NCBI GenBank assembly: GCA_029573975.1
Contig: JAKQBU010000465.1
Location: 1 to 15,097 of the forward strand
Direction: 5' to 3'
DNA: 15,097 nt
Source: Planctomycetota bacterium
Lineage (GTDB): Bacteria > Planctomycetota > Phycisphaerae > Sedimentisphaerales > SM23-30
Part shown: positions 7,876-15,097 of the stretch, in pieces
Position numbering within the stretch: position 1 is the first letter of the stretch
Layout of the letters: each line of letters opens with the position of its first letter
Made by a program: the position numbers and the translations under genes
The notes under the pieces: generated by a model
What the model was told of the DNA's origin: nothing
The model's input: only the letters and a program-made list of their open reading frames with translations
The model's database searches: none

Positions 7876-8346
7876 CTATTTGGGAATCATGAACAGCATG
7901 AATACCATTCCGAACAATCCCACCGTCTCGACAATCCCCATGGTGATAATCATAAAGGCCAGGCCCTTGCCGTCGCTTTCTGATAATGCCCGGCAGGCTG
8001 CCCCTCCGATCATTCCCTGTGCCCAGGCACTAATAAATTCCGCTATGCCGCACCCCAGGGCGATTCCCAACATGGTTCCGCCATGAGCCGCAACAATGGC
8101 CGGATTATCGACAATCCCCCCTTTGAGTCCGATAAGCATTAAAATAAAGGCATAAATGGTCTGCGACAGCGGCATACCGGTAAGAATAATATAGGAAAAG
8201 TTCAGCGGTTTTCCCGCCTTGGCATCTTTGGCCCAAGCCCCGGCTGCGGCTGTGGCTGCCGCACCGATTCCCAACGCGCTGCCCAACGCTCCCAGACCTA
8301 ATGTCAGCCCCAAGCCCAATTGACCAAAAAACACCGAACTATCCAT
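7876..8346 (-). CDS. atpK: V-type ATP synthase subunit K (membrane rotor proteolipid)
   Basis: A 156-residue, almost entirely hydrophobic protein with two fused hairpins (four membrane helices), the length and layout of bacterial V-type K/proteolipid subunits such as E. hirae NtpK. The first helix is glycine-rich (GLGLTLGLGALGSALGIG). The ion site aligns by eye with NtpK: PLSQTIYAF gives Ser61, Gln62 and Tyr65 (NtpK Thr64, Gln65, Tyr68), WAQGMIGGAA gives Gln110, and GIVETVGLFG gives the essential carboxylate Glu140 (NtpK Glu139). This ligand set predicts Na+ binding. AGGAG lies nine bases before the ATG. No convincing promoter was found upstream; TTGCAT-N17-TAAAAG at 8429-8401 is a weak candidate. 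The gene is inverted and separated by another gene from the rest of the ATPase operon, which is unusual. Confidence 0.95.
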   Translation of the reverse strand: MDSSVFFGQLGLGLTLGLGALGSALGIGAAATAAAGAWAKDAKAGKPLNFSYIILTGMPLSQTIYAFILMLIGLKGGIVDNPAIVAAHGGTMLGIALGCGIAEFISAWAQGMIGGAACRALSESDGKGLAFMIITMGIVETVGLFGMVFMLFMIPK

Positions 8347-8522
8347 AAAGAATTACTCCTGAAAGATATATGTTCAAACAAATACCGTTAGTTCGGGAAA
8401 CTTTTACTCGAATTTCCCCAACAATGCAACAGAAAACCTTTGCACAATCCATTTTTTCATGATTCTCATTAGCAAATTTTCTCTACCTTATCACAGGAAA
8501 TCCATAGCGTCCAGATTTTTTT

Positions 8523-8551
8523 CTGGCAACGCTTTTTGTGGCAGATATAAT
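8523..8551 (+). promoter_or_regulatory. Promoter of the cytidylate-kinase-like gene
   Basis: CTGGCA (8523-8528; four of six match the -35 consensus) is 17 bases from a perfect TATAAT (8546-8551). The -10 continues as TATAATAAAA, like the subtilase promoter at 6000. The leader to the ATG at 8609 would be about 50 bases. Confidence 0.55.
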
Positions 8552-8608
8552 AAAAACAGGTAAAGATCCTGTCTGATCATGCTGTATTCTATTTAAAAAG
8601 AGGTATTT

Positions 8609-9331
8609 ATGCCAATTGCTGATTCGAGTAACAATGGGATAGGCCGTTTGGTGGATAAACGCATTGAACAGTGGCACACCGAGCAGGGTAAAGACTTGAA
8701 ATTACCTCACCTGGACGAAGGCCAGGCTGAAATTGACTATATTACCATCAGCCGGGAACCTGCCAGCGGCGGTGAAGAAGTTGCTGCCATTCTTGCCGAT
8801 TTGCTTACCTGGCAGGTTTATGACAAGGAAATCCTTGATTATATGGCCGAAAACATGAATGTGCACAAGGAAGTGGTTGAAAGCATTGATGAAAACACCT
8901 CTGTCTGGATGAGCAACTGGCTTACCTCCCTCTTTAAAGACCGTCCGGAAAAGCAGACCGATTATTGCCGCCACCTGGTTAATGTATTGCTCATTATTGC
9001 CCAGCATAAAAAAGCCATTATTATTGGCCGGGCCGCCGGACTGGTGCTTCCTCATGATAAAGGTATAAGTGTGCGTGTGACAGCACCTTATGAATTGCGA
9101 TGTGAGCGCTGGGCCAAAGAAAAAAATATTCCTCTGAAAGATGCTCAGGCCGAAGTGAAAAAAATCGACCAAGCCCAAAAAGGCTTTGTCAAAAGCTTCC
9201 TCGGTGAAGATATCGAGGATCCAAAGCATTATGATGTCATCTGCAGCACGGAAAAGCTCATTCCCACCTCGGTTGCCAAGCTTATCTGGCGAACCCTGGA
9301 CCAGCGGCAATTGCATGCTAAAGAGAGTTGA
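8609..9331 (+). CDS. Cytidylate-kinase-like family protein with altered nucleotide loop
   Basis: A 240-residue cytoplasmic protein of the cytidylate-kinase-like family (Cytidylate_kin2, PF13189 type). Family landmarks are YITISREPASGGEEVA (44-59), WQVYDKEILDYMAE (68-81), AIIIGRAAGLVLPH (136-149), SVRVTAPYELRCERWAKEK (154-172), and a C-terminal DPKHYDVICSTEKL segment. The usual loop reads GSGGREIA. Here it is ASGGEEVA, placing Glu56 where the phosphate-binding basic residue normally sits, so kinase activity is doubtful. Residues 1-40 precede the conserved core and look variable. The start at 8609 has GAGGT seven bases upstream. True cytidylate kinase (Cmk) is a separate family, so I give no symbol. 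It stands between the inverted atpK and the main ATPase operon; whether it acts on the ATPase is unknown. Confidence 0.85.
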   Translation: MPIADSSNNGIGRLVDKRIEQWHTEQGKDLKLPHLDEGQAEIDYITISREPASGGEEVAAILADLLTWQVYDKEILDYMAENMNVHKEVVESIDENTSVWMSNWLTSLFKDRPEKQTDYCRHLVNVLLIIAQHKKAIIIGRAAGLVLPHDKGISVRVTAPYELRCERWAKEKNIPLKDAQAEVKKIDQAQKGFVKSFLGEDIEDPKHYDVICSTEKLIPTSVAKLIWRTLDQRQLHAKES

Positions 9332-9395
9332 TCCCCAACGTCCCCTTTGCCCCTTTTCGTCCTGATTGCCTATTCCAGCCAAATTTCAGGGGAAG

Positions 9396-9420
9396 GGGAA
9401 AGAAATTGTCTATCTTTCCC
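9396..9420 (+). terminator. Hairpin after the cytidylate-kinase-like gene
   Basis: A perfect 8-bp stem (GGGAAAGA at 9396-9403, TCTTTCCC at 9413-9420) encloses a 9-base loop, 65 bases past the stop at 9331. The downstream sequence is AT-rich but lacks an immediate T-run. An alternative pairing uses the CTTTGCCCCTT arm at 9345-9355 with AAGGGGAAAG at 9393-9402. It is a possible transcript end separating this gene from the ATPase operon, held with low certainty. Confidence 0.35.
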
Positions 9421-9438
9421 GAATATCCAGTTATTCTT

Positions 9439-9466
9439 TATACAAAAATCTATTGCCAGATGTAAT
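9439..9466 (+). promoter_or_regulatory. Candidate promoter of the V-type ATPase operon
   Basis: TATACA (9439-9444; four of six match the -35 consensus) is 16 bases from TGTAAT (9461-9466; five of six match the -10). The -10 continues as TGTAATAAAA and is preceded by CCAGA, closely resembling the GCAGATATAATAAAA promoter core at 8541-8555. Transcription would start near 9473. Confidence 0.4.
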
Positions 9467-9471
9467 AAAAG

Positions 9472-9486
9472 TCGCTAATTTAGCGA
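9472..9486. promoter_or_regulatory. Perfect 15-bp palindrome at the ATPase operon start, candidate operator
   Basis: TCGCTAA (9472-9478), one central T, and TTAGCGA (9480-9486) form a perfect dyad. It sits 5 bases downstream of the candidate -10 box, at the predicted transcription start, and 56 bases before the subunit E start codon. Such a position suits a repressor site; the regulator is not identified. Confidence 0.4.
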
Positions 9487-9541
9487 AAATTATTTGGTTA
9501 AGATAAGATTTTACTGGAATTTTGCCAGTTGAGGTTTCCTT

Positions 9542-10186
9542 ATGACTGAAAGTATTGAAACATTCGTATCCCGGTTACACCAAGAGGGGATTCAGGCCGG
9601 TCAGGCAGAGGCCGAAAAAATTCGTGCCCAAGCCCGCAGAGAGGCCGAACATATCCTCCAGGACGCCCGGCAGCAGGCTCAGCGCATCCTCGTCCAAGCT
9701 CAGGACCAGGCCGCATCCGCCCTGGAAAAAGGCCGAAACGAACTGCAATTGGCGGCCCGGGATGCCATTTTAACCCTGCGCGATAAAATCAAACAGATTC
9801 TCCAGGCCATACTGGCCGGAACTGTGAAACAGCACTTGGATGATTCAAATTTTCTGATATCTCTGCTGCGGGATATCATTTTGCAGTATGCCCATGAAGA
9901 ACACGAAAATATTCGAGATATTAAAATCAATCTTACCCCGGACCAGCACAAAAAACTGATTGAATGGGCCATCGATGAAACCCATCGTGCCGCTCTGGAT
10001 TCTGTTCTGCAGAAAAAGATAAATATCGATTTAAAAGGTACCCTCAAGCAGGCCGGTTTTGAATATCAGGTAGATGGTGCTACCATTGAGGTAACCGTCG
10101 AATCGGTGGTGGCCATACTCATGCGTTTTGTAAGTCCCGGCCTGAATCAGCTTCTGGATCAGGTAGGGAAAAACCTCAGGCAGTAA
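9542..10186 (+). CDS. atpE: V-type ATP synthase subunit E (peripheral stalk)
   Basis: A 214-residue protein that joins the catalytic head to the membrane stator. Residues about 5-95 form a long charged, alanine- and glutamine-rich coiled coil (AEAEKIRAQARREAEHILQDARQQAQ read in heptads), as expected for E. The C-terminal half is a mixed alpha/beta globular domain that binds the top of the head (IKINLTPDQHKKL, then GFEYQVDGATIEVTVESVVAIL). GAGG lies seven bases before the ATG. It is first in the operon and is followed after 12 bases by the DUF2764 gene. No separate gene for the partner stalk subunit G/H is present in the window, a known feature of this bacterial V-ATPase type. Confidence 0.92.
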   Translation: MTESIETFVSRLHQEGIQAGQAEAEKIRAQARREAEHILQDARQQAQRILVQAQDQAASALEKGRNELQLAARDAILTLRDKIKQILQAILAGTVKQHLDDSNFLISLLRDIILQYAHEEHENIRDIKINLTPDQHKKLIEWAIDETHRAALDSVLQKKINIDLKGTLKQAGFEYQVDGATIEVTVESVVAILMRFVSPGLNQLLDQVGKNLRQ

Positions 10187-10198
10187 GGACTTTTGGGA

Positions 10199-10897
10199 AT
10201 GTCTGGGATCCATTATTATCTTTTATCTGCCTTGCCGGGTCTGGGGGAGCTGGGGAGTATTCCGCCAATTTCCCGGCAGGGAATGTTCCAAATGGCCTCG
10301 GCCAGCGCGACCATCACCAAATTGCTGGAAATCCTTTTTCTCGGGGATGATCTCGTGCAGCGGCAGGCCTTTCTGGCCGGTCAGATTTCCGATTTGGACC
10401 TGGTGATTCTCTCGACGGCTCAGGCCCGGGGCGACCAGCCTCTTCCGGTTTTTTTGACCGCCGATTCCCCGGATGCGGCCCGGCGAATCTTCGAAGACCA
10501 GATCTGGTCAGCTTATTATTACTGGGCCGCGCAGCGGGCGAAAAAAAACAATAGTTCTTTTCTTTCCCGCTGGATCGCTCAGGAAGTAGCGCTGCGGAAT
10601 GCCCTGGTCCTGGCCCGGGCCAAATCGTTGGATCTGGATCCGACAGGCTACCAGATTGCTCCGGATCTAGCCGATCCCGACCAGGATTTCAACTCCCTGC
10701 TGTCGGAGTGGGCGCAGGCCGGAAATCCTTTGCAGGGGGAACGAATACTCGACGGCCAACGCTGGAAATGGCTCAAAGAGCATGAATCCTGGTTTCGATT
10801 TAACAACAATGAAGTGCTGGCCTATGCCGCCCAGTTGATGATTCTGATTCGCTGGCATCGACTCCAGAAGACGGAAATCCAGGAAAATACAGTTTAA
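10199..10897 (+). CDS. V-type ATPase-associated DUF2764 protein (probable subunit C-like)
   Basis: A 232-residue soluble protein. The N-terminal GIHYYLLSALPGLGELG, the central SSFLSRWIAQEVALRNALVLARAKSLDLD and the C-terminal FRFNNNEVLAYAAQLMILIRWHRL match the DUF2764 family. That family sits between subunits E and A in V-ATPase operons of Chlamydia, spirochetes and Bacteroidetes. It is thought to replace subunit C, the socket between the central rotor and the membrane ring; this role is inferred from gene order, not proven. The start at 10199 is preferred to the in-frame TTG at 10193 because AAGGA lies nine bases upstream. It follows atpE by 12 bases and precedes atpA by 38. Confidence 0.85.
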   Translation: MSGIHYYLLSALPGLGELGSIPPISRQGMFQMASASATITKLLEILFLGDDLVQRQAFLAGQISDLDLVILSTAQARGDQPLPVFLTADSPDAARRIFEDQIWSAYYYWAAQRAKKNNSSFLSRWIAQEVALRNALVLARAKSLDLDPTGYQIAPDLADPDQDFNSLLSEWAQAGNPLQGERILDGQRWKWLKEHESWFRFNNNEVLAYAAQLMILIRWHRLQKTEIQENTV

Positions 10898-10935
10898 GAA
10901 CAAAATTTCATTACCAAGCTGGAAAGGGTAATTGA

Positions 10936-12657
10936 GTGAATGGACGAATTGTTGCGGTATATGGAAATCTGGTGATCGCGGAAACCAACGGCCAGGTTTT
11001 TCAAAATTCGATTGGCCATTGCCTGCGGTATGACGGGGCTAAACTTTTGAGTGAAGTCATCCGGGTACGGGGCCGGGTAGTGGATCTTCAGGTTTTTGAA
11101 GAAACGCGCGGATTGAAAGTCGGCGATGTCGTGGAATTTCAGGAAGAAATGCTTTCGGTGGTGCTGGGACCGGGATTGCTGGGGCAGATTTACGATGGTC
11201 TGCAAAATCCCCTGCCCCAACTGGCCGCCCAGATCGGATTCTTCCTGGAACCGGGCAAGTATATCAACGGCTTATCTGCGGAGACCTGCTGGCAATTTAC
11301 TCCCGCCGCTCAGGCGGGGCAAACGGTAACCGGCGGCGATACCCTCGGCACCGTTCCCGAAGGAATCTTTACCCATCAGATTAAAGTTCCCTTTCGGATG
11401 AATCAGGAATATCGAATCGAAAATATCGCTGAACCGGGTGAATATACCGTTAACCACCCGATTGCCCAGCTCAAAGACAAAAGCGGCCATATTTTTCCCG
11501 TTGCCATGCAGCAGAAATGGCCGGTGAAAATTCCCTTGAATCTCTGCCGGCGCCGCCTCATGCCCCAGGAACCGCTGGTCACCCGGATTCGAATTATCGA
11601 CTCCATGTTCCCGGTCGTGCGCGGCGGTACCTATTGTATTCCCGGTCCCTTCGGCGCGGGAAAAACCGTCCTCCAGCAGATTACCTCGCGCCACGCCGAA
11701 GTAGATATTGTGATTATCGCCGCCTGCGGCGAACGGGCCGGCGAAGTGGTGGAAACCTTGCGCGAATTCCCGGAACTGATCGACCCCCGTACCGGTAAAA
11801 GCCTCATGGAACGCACGATTATCATCTGTAATACTTCCGCCATGCCGGTCGCAGCCCGGGAGGCTTCGGTTTATACCGCCGCCACCCTGGGGGAATATTA
11901 TCGCCAGATGGGCTTGAATGTCCTGCTCCTGGCGGATTCTACCTCCCGCTGGGCACAGGCCATGCGGGAAGTATCCGGCCGGCTGGAAGAAATCCCCGGG
12001 GAAGAGGCCTTCCCCGCCTATCTGGAAAGCCGGATCGCCGCCTTTTATGAACGGGCGGGCGCTCTGGAACTTACCGACGGCTCGTTTGGTTCTCTCACCA
12101 TTGGCGGCACGGTCAGTCCCGCCGGCGGAAACTTTGAAGAACCGGTTACCCAGGCCACCCTGAAAGTGGTAGGGGCCTTTCATGGCCTCTCGCGAGCCCG
12201 CAGCGATGCCCGGCGTTATCCCTCCATCGACCCCCTCGATTCCTGGAGTAAATACACCGGCATCATCGATCCGGATAAAGTCATCCGAGCCCGCCGGGTG
12301 CTGCGGCGCGGCAATGAAGTCCGTCAGATGATGACCGTCGTCGGCGAAGAAGGAACCTCCGTCGATGATTATCTGGTCGCCCTCAAGGCCGATTTCTTCG
12401 ACAACTGCTATCTCCAGCAGAATGCCTTTGACGCCGTCGATGCCGCCACCCCCGCCCAGCGGCAGCAATTCGTTTTTGACAAGGTCCTCACTGTTCTCGA
12501 ATTGCCCCTGGAAGTGCAGGAAAAAGATCAGGCCCGCCAGCTCATGGTGAAAATTTCCGATTTATTCCGAAACTGGAATTTCGCCGCCCAGGATAGTGAG
12601 GAATATAACAAAATACTGGAACAGATTGACAGTTTTATCGCTGCCAAAGGGAAATAA
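10936..12657 (+). CDS. atpA: V-type ATP synthase catalytic subunit A
   Basis: A 573-residue catalytic subunit of the A3B3 head, hydrolysing or making ATP. The N-terminal beta-barrel (to about 75) is followed by the A-specific non-homologous insert (about 110-190). The nucleotide domain then has the P-loop GPFGAGKT (237-244), CGERAGE (264-270, with the catalytic Glu266), [11 protein letters not shown] (301-311), [10 protein letters not shown] (331-340) and [13 protein letters not shown]. The C terminus is helical. It starts with GTG at 10936, preceded by AAAGGG seven bases upstream; the nearby ATG at 10940 is out of frame. Length and motifs are normal and the gene appears intact. Its partner B starts two bases after its stop, indicating tight coupling. 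Confidence 0.97.
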   Translation: MNGRIVAVYGNLVIAETNGQVFQNSIGHCLRYDGAKLLSEVIRVRGRVVDLQVFEETRGLKVGDVVEFQEEMLSVVLGPGLLGQIYDGLQNPLPQLAAQIGFFLEPGKYINGLSAETCWQFTPAAQAGQTVTGGDTLGTVPEGIFTHQIKVPFRMNQEYRIENIAEPGEYTVNHPIAQLKDKSGHIFPVAMQQKWPVKIPLNLCRRRLMPQEPLVTRIRIIDSMFPVVRGGTYCIPGPFGAGKTVLQQITSRHAEVDIVIIAACGERAGEVVETLREFPELIDPRTGKSLMERTIIICNTSAMPVAAREASVYTAATLGEYYRQMGLNVLLLADSTSRWAQAMREVSGRLEEIPGEEAFPAYLESRIAAFYERAGALELTDGSFGSLTIGGTVSPAGGNFEEPVTQATLKVVGAFHGLSRARSDARRYPSIDPLDSWSKYTGIIDPDKVIRARRVLRRGNEVRQMMTVVGEEGTSVDDYLVALKADFFDNCYLQQNAFDAVDAATPAQRQQFVFDKVLTVLELPLEVQEKDQARQLMVKISDLFRNWNFAAQDSEEYNKILEQIDSFIAAKGK

Positions 12658-12659
12658 TT

Positions 12660-13955
12660 ATGCGAAAATATTACGATGAAATTACCCGGATCGCCGGAAA
12701 TGTCATTACCGTTACCGCCACCGGCGTCGGCTACGACGAACTGGCTGTGATCAGCTCCAAACGCGGATCCTCCCTGGCCCAGGTCATCCGGCTCGAAGGC
12801 GACCAGGTCAGCCTGCAGGTCTTCGCCGGCACCCAGGGCGTTTCCACCGAAGACCGCGTCCAGTTCCTCAATAGCCCCATGCAGGTTCCTTTTACCGATG
12901 ATTTGCTCGGACGGGTCTTCGACGGGGCCTGCCGCCCGCGGGATAACCGGGCGATTCTGGACGATCACAAGGTGAATATCGGCTCGCCCACCGTCAATCC
13001 CGTGCGCCGCCGCATGCCCGACAAAATGGTGCATACCGGTATTCCCATGATTGATATTTTCAATTCGCTGGTGGAATCCCAGAAACTGCCCATTTTCTCC
13101 GTGGCCGGCGAACCCTACAATGAACTGCTGGCCCGGGTCGGTCTGCAGGCCAACGCCGATATCATCATTCTCGGCGGTATGGGACTGCGGCACGATGATT
13201 ATCTCAAATTCAGGGATACCTTCGAAAAAGGCGGCATGCTGGGACGAACGATTATGTTCATTCATACCGCCGCCGATCCGGTGGTGGAGTGTCTGCTGGT
13301 GCCTGACCTGTGTCTGGCGGTAGGAGAACAGTACGCCCTTCAGAACAAGCGGGTGCTGGTCCTGCTGACCGATATGACCGCCTTCTCCGATTCTCTCAAG
13401 GAAATCTCCATCATCATGGAGCAGATTCCCTCCAACCGCGGCTATCCCGGCGACCTCTATACCCAGCTCGCCCGCCGCTACGAAAAAGCCGTCGATTTCG
13501 ATGGGGCCGGCTCCATGACCATTCTGGCCTGTGTCACCATGCCCGGCGATGACGTCACGCATCCTGTCCCAGATAATACCGGCTATATCACCGAAGGGCA
13601 GTTCTATCTCCGTAACGGGCGCATCGAGCCTTTTGGCTCCCTCTCCCGGCTCAAGCAGCAGGTCAACGGCAAAACCCGCGATGACCACCGGGCCATCATG
13701 GATGCCTGTATCCAGCTCTATGCCCTCTGCCGCGAGAGCCGCGAAAAACGGGATATGGGCTTCGAAATGTCTCCCTGGGACCATAAATTGCTCAAGTACG
13801 GCGTTCTCTTTGAAAAGAATATTATGGAACTGTCCGTCAATATCCCCCTCTTTGAAGCCCTGGACCGCTGCTGGGACATCCTCGCCGAATGCTTCGAACC
13901 GGCCGAGACCGGGATTCGCCGGGCTATTATCGAGGCCCACTGGCCGAAAAAATAA
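12660..13955 (+). CDS. atpB: V-type ATP synthase non-catalytic subunit B
   Basis: A 431-residue regulatory partner of subunit A in the hexameric head. The P-loop is degenerate ([10 protein letters not shown], about 147-156), as expected for a B subunit that does not catalyse. Other landmarks are the N-terminal barrel ([19 protein letters not shown]), [13 protein letters not shown] (125-137), [18 protein letters not shown], and FGSLSRL with Arg330, which corresponds to the residue B contributes to the A active site. The ATG lies two bases after the atpA stop, with AAAGGG inside the end of atpA as the ribosome-binding site. Codon third positions are strongly C/G-biased compared with atpE. Confidence 0.97.
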   Translation: MRKYYDEITRIAGNVITVTATGVGYDELAVISSKRGSSLAQVIRLEGDQVSLQVFAGTQGVSTEDRVQFLNSPMQVPFTDDLLGRVFDGACRPRDNRAILDDHKVNIGSPTVNPVRRRMPDKMVHTGIPMIDIFNSLVESQKLPIFSVAGEPYNELLARVGLQANADIIILGGMGLRHDDYLKFRDTFEKGGMLGRTIMFIHTAADPVVECLLVPDLCLAVGEQYALQNKRVLVLLTDMTAFSDSLKEISIIMEQIPSNRGYPGDLYTQLARRYEKAVDFDGAGSMTILACVTMPGDDVTHPVPDNTGYITEGQFYLRNGRIEPFGSLSRLKQQVNGKTRDDHRAIMDACIQLYALCRESREKRDMGFEMSPWDHKLLKYGVLFEKNIMELSVNIPLFEALDRCWDILAECFEPAETGIRRAIIEAHWPKK

Positions 13956-13996
13956 TCAATACATTCCTGCCCGCGTAGGGCAGTGCTATAGGAACT

Positions 13997-14653
13997 ATGG
14001 CAGCTAAAGTAAAATTAACACGGCCGGAACTGAAACGCTATCGCGACGCCCTGGTTCGCTTTCAGCGCTATCTGCCCATGCTCAAACTCAAACAGCAACA
14101 GTTGCAGATTTCCCTCCGGCAGGTGGATCAGCAGCGAAAGGAAGCCGCCCGTGATATCAAGGCGGCGGCTGAAAAATTCAATGGATACCGGCAGATTTTG
14201 GCGGATCCCGCCGGCATCGATGTGGCGGCCCTGGCCCGGCCGCAGGAAATCCGCACGAGTACCCTGAATATCGCCGGTGTGAATGTTCCCGTATTTGAGG
14301 ACGTGATTTTTACCCGCCCGACCTATACCCTTTTTGCCACGCCCGCCTGGGTGGATCGGGCTCTTCTCGACCTGCGAGAGGTCAACCGAGCTAAGGCACG
14401 CATGGAAATCGTGGACCGGCAGTATCAGCTCCTTCAAAAAGAATTAACCAAAATCACCCAGCGGGTGAATTTGTTCGAAAAAGTGAAGATCCCCGAAGCC
14501 CGCGAAATCATTCGCGTGATTCGGATTAAACTCGGTGACGAAATGACCGCCGCCGTCGGACGGGCGAAAATCGCCAAATCCAAACTCTCGGAATCGGAGG
14601 TTTTTGGCGGCATGGATGATAAGCCGAACCACCAGGAGCCCCAAACTGTATGA
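13997..14653 (+). CDS. atpD: V-type ATP synthase subunit D (central rotor shaft)
   Basis: A 218-residue rotor shaft turning inside the A3B3 head. The N terminus KVKLTRPELKRYRDALVRFQRYLPMLKLKQQQL is the family signature, starting the first long helix of an antiparallel coiled coil. The returning helix runs from about 120 to 195 (LREVNRAKARMEIVDRQYQ, then LTKITQRVNLFEKVKIPEA). AGGA only three bases before the ATG is a tight ribosome-binding site, with an AGGG further upstream. It follows atpB by 41 bases and overlaps the subunit I start by four bases (ATGA). No gene for the rotor partner F is present between B and D or elsewhere in the window. Confidence 0.94.
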   Translation: MAAKVKLTRPELKRYRDALVRFQRYLPMLKLKQQQLQISLRQVDQQRKEAARDIKAAAEKFNGYRQILADPAGIDVAALARPQEIRTSTLNIAGVNVPVFEDVIFTRPTYTLFATPAWVDRALLDLREVNRAKARMEIVDRQYQLLQKELTKITQRVNLFEKVKIPEAREIIRVIRIKLGDEMTAAVGRAKIAKSKLSESEVFGGMDDKPNHQEPQTV

Positions 14654-15097
14654 TCGTTCCCATGAGCAAAGTCTATGTCGTTGTTTCCGCTGCCGACCGG
14701 CAAGAGTTGATGGAGCGTCTGCGTCATCTGGCCGTCATTCATTTATCCCCCGTCGAACCCCATCAGGCCTTGCCCGATGAAAAAATACTGGCTCAGATCG
14801 AACGCCTCCAGCGCACCCTGCAAATCCTCAGGCAGCAGGAGCCGGCCGGCGAAAAACCGAATATAAAACCCCTCGATGTGGTAGCCGAAACTTTGCAGAT
14901 TCAGCAAAGCACCATCGAATGGTCCAACCAACTGGTTTCCCTGCACCAGCAGATAGAAAAACTCGCTGTATGGGGTGAGGTCACCCTTCAACAGTTCGAT
15001 GAATTGCGCCAGGCCGGCATCGAGGTCAAATTCCTCTCGGTTCCCGTCGATCAATCAGATCAAATTCAGGCGGAATGTGTGCAGCGGATTACTGATT
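14650..15097 (+). CDS. atpI: V-type ATP synthase subunit I, N-terminal part (3' partial)
   Basis: The frame opens at ATG 14650, overlapping the atpD stop by four bases, and stays open for 149 codons to the right edge. The N terminus reads MIVPMSKVYVVVSAADRQE, then LRHLAVIHLSPVEP. This is the characteristic start of the cytoplasmic arm of V-type subunit I (the a-subunit homologue), which anchors the stator and forms the ion half-channels. A coiled-coil segment follows (about 50-110). The membrane half lies outside the window, so the conserved arginine and ion path cannot be examined. Confidence 0.9.
   Translation, partial: MIVPMSKVYVVVSAADRQELMERLRHLAVIHLSPVEPHQALPDEKILAQIERLQRTLQILRQQEPAGEKPNIKPLDVVAETLQIQQSTIEWSNQLVSLHQQIEKLAVWGEVTLQQFDELRQAGIEVKFLSVPVDQSDQIQAECVQRITD

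Noticed and set aside
8458..8473. Fur-box-like sequence (AATGAGAATCAT on the minus strand) between atpK and the kinase-like gene
   Set aside because: Only the left half matches the 7-1-7 consensus, and no iron-related gene is nearby.
8524..8540. Sigma54-like TGGCA element before the kinase-like gene
   Set aside because: The GC/TTGCA half does not occur at the required spacing; the perfect TATAAT at 8546 explains the region better.
8483..8677. Small minus-strand frame overlapping the start of the kinase-like gene
   Set aside because: It covers the plus-strand promoter and start codon and has no ribosome-binding site or homology I recognise.
11272..12468. Open frame of 398 codons on the minus strand opposite subunit A
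   Set aside because: Same reason: antisense shadow of a GC3-biased, clearly identified gene with the P-loop and catalytic Glu.
12528..13940. Open frame of 470 codons on the minus strand opposite subunit B
   Set aside because: The plus-strand frame encodes a clear V-ATPase B subunit; the antisense frame is a by-product of strong codon bias.
1..15097. CRISPR arrays, tRNA or rRNA genes, insertion sequences, toxin-antitoxin or phage-defence cassettes
   Set aside because: Both strands were scanned by eye; no spaced direct repeats, cloverleaf sequences, transposase or defence-type genes were seen.

Overview
The window looks like a chromosomal segment of a planctomycete, probably of the Phycisphaerae/Sedimentisphaerales type. 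This is inferred from two secreted proteins carrying dockerin-type calcium repeats (including a second repeat of the LDFSLLTGDWL kind), from a fibronectin-like module with the GTTYNPGDL / QTYYWRVDDV signature common in planctomycete secreted glycosidases, and from a bacterial V-type ATPase operon of the DUF2764 type. No rRNA, tRNA, CRISPR array or insertion sequence was seen. No gene-free stretch exceeds 300 bases; the longest is the 262-base gap at 8347-8608.

Layout. (1) 1-3516, plus strand: the 3' part of a very large secreted multidomain protein with a C-terminal glycosidase-like (alpha-galactosidase clan-like) barrel. A 12-bp-stem hairpin separates it from the convergent next gene. (2) 5804-3597, minus strand: a probable three-gene operon encoding a cyclase-family metal hydrolase, a secreted sialidase-fold (Asp-box) protein and the ribosome-rescue factor ArfB. 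It is read from a good promoter at 5877-5904. (3) 6052-7821, plus strand, divergent from (2): a secreted subtilisin-like protein with a C-terminal dockerin and its own extended -10 promoter. (4) 8346-7876, minus strand: the V-type ATPase proteolipid (subunit K), alone, inverted, and followed by a clear terminator. (5) 8609-9331, plus strand: a cytidylate-kinase-like protein. (6) 9542 to the right edge, plus strand: V-type ATPase genes in the order E, DUF2764 (subunit C-like), A, B, D, I, with I cut by the window edge.

How the genes work together. Region 6 encodes the catalytic head (A, B), the rotor (D), the peripheral stalk (E), a probable socket protein (DUF2764) and the start of the membrane stator (I). 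The membrane ion-binding rotor ring (K) is supplied by the separate inverted gene in region 4. K keeps the full side-chain set that binds sodium in Enterococcus hirae NtpK, so a Na+-coupled enzyme is a reasonable prediction. Regions 1-3 encode mostly exported polymer-degrading or binding proteins.

Most unusual points: a dockerin pair inserted inside a fibronectin-like module of the large glycosidase-like protein; a subtilase with Glu where the catalytic Asp is expected; a kinase-like protein with a charge reversal in its nucleotide loop; the displaced and inverted subunit K gene; and a perfect 15-bp palindrome at the presumed start of the V-ATPase transcript. I see no cassette that I would call a wholly new system.
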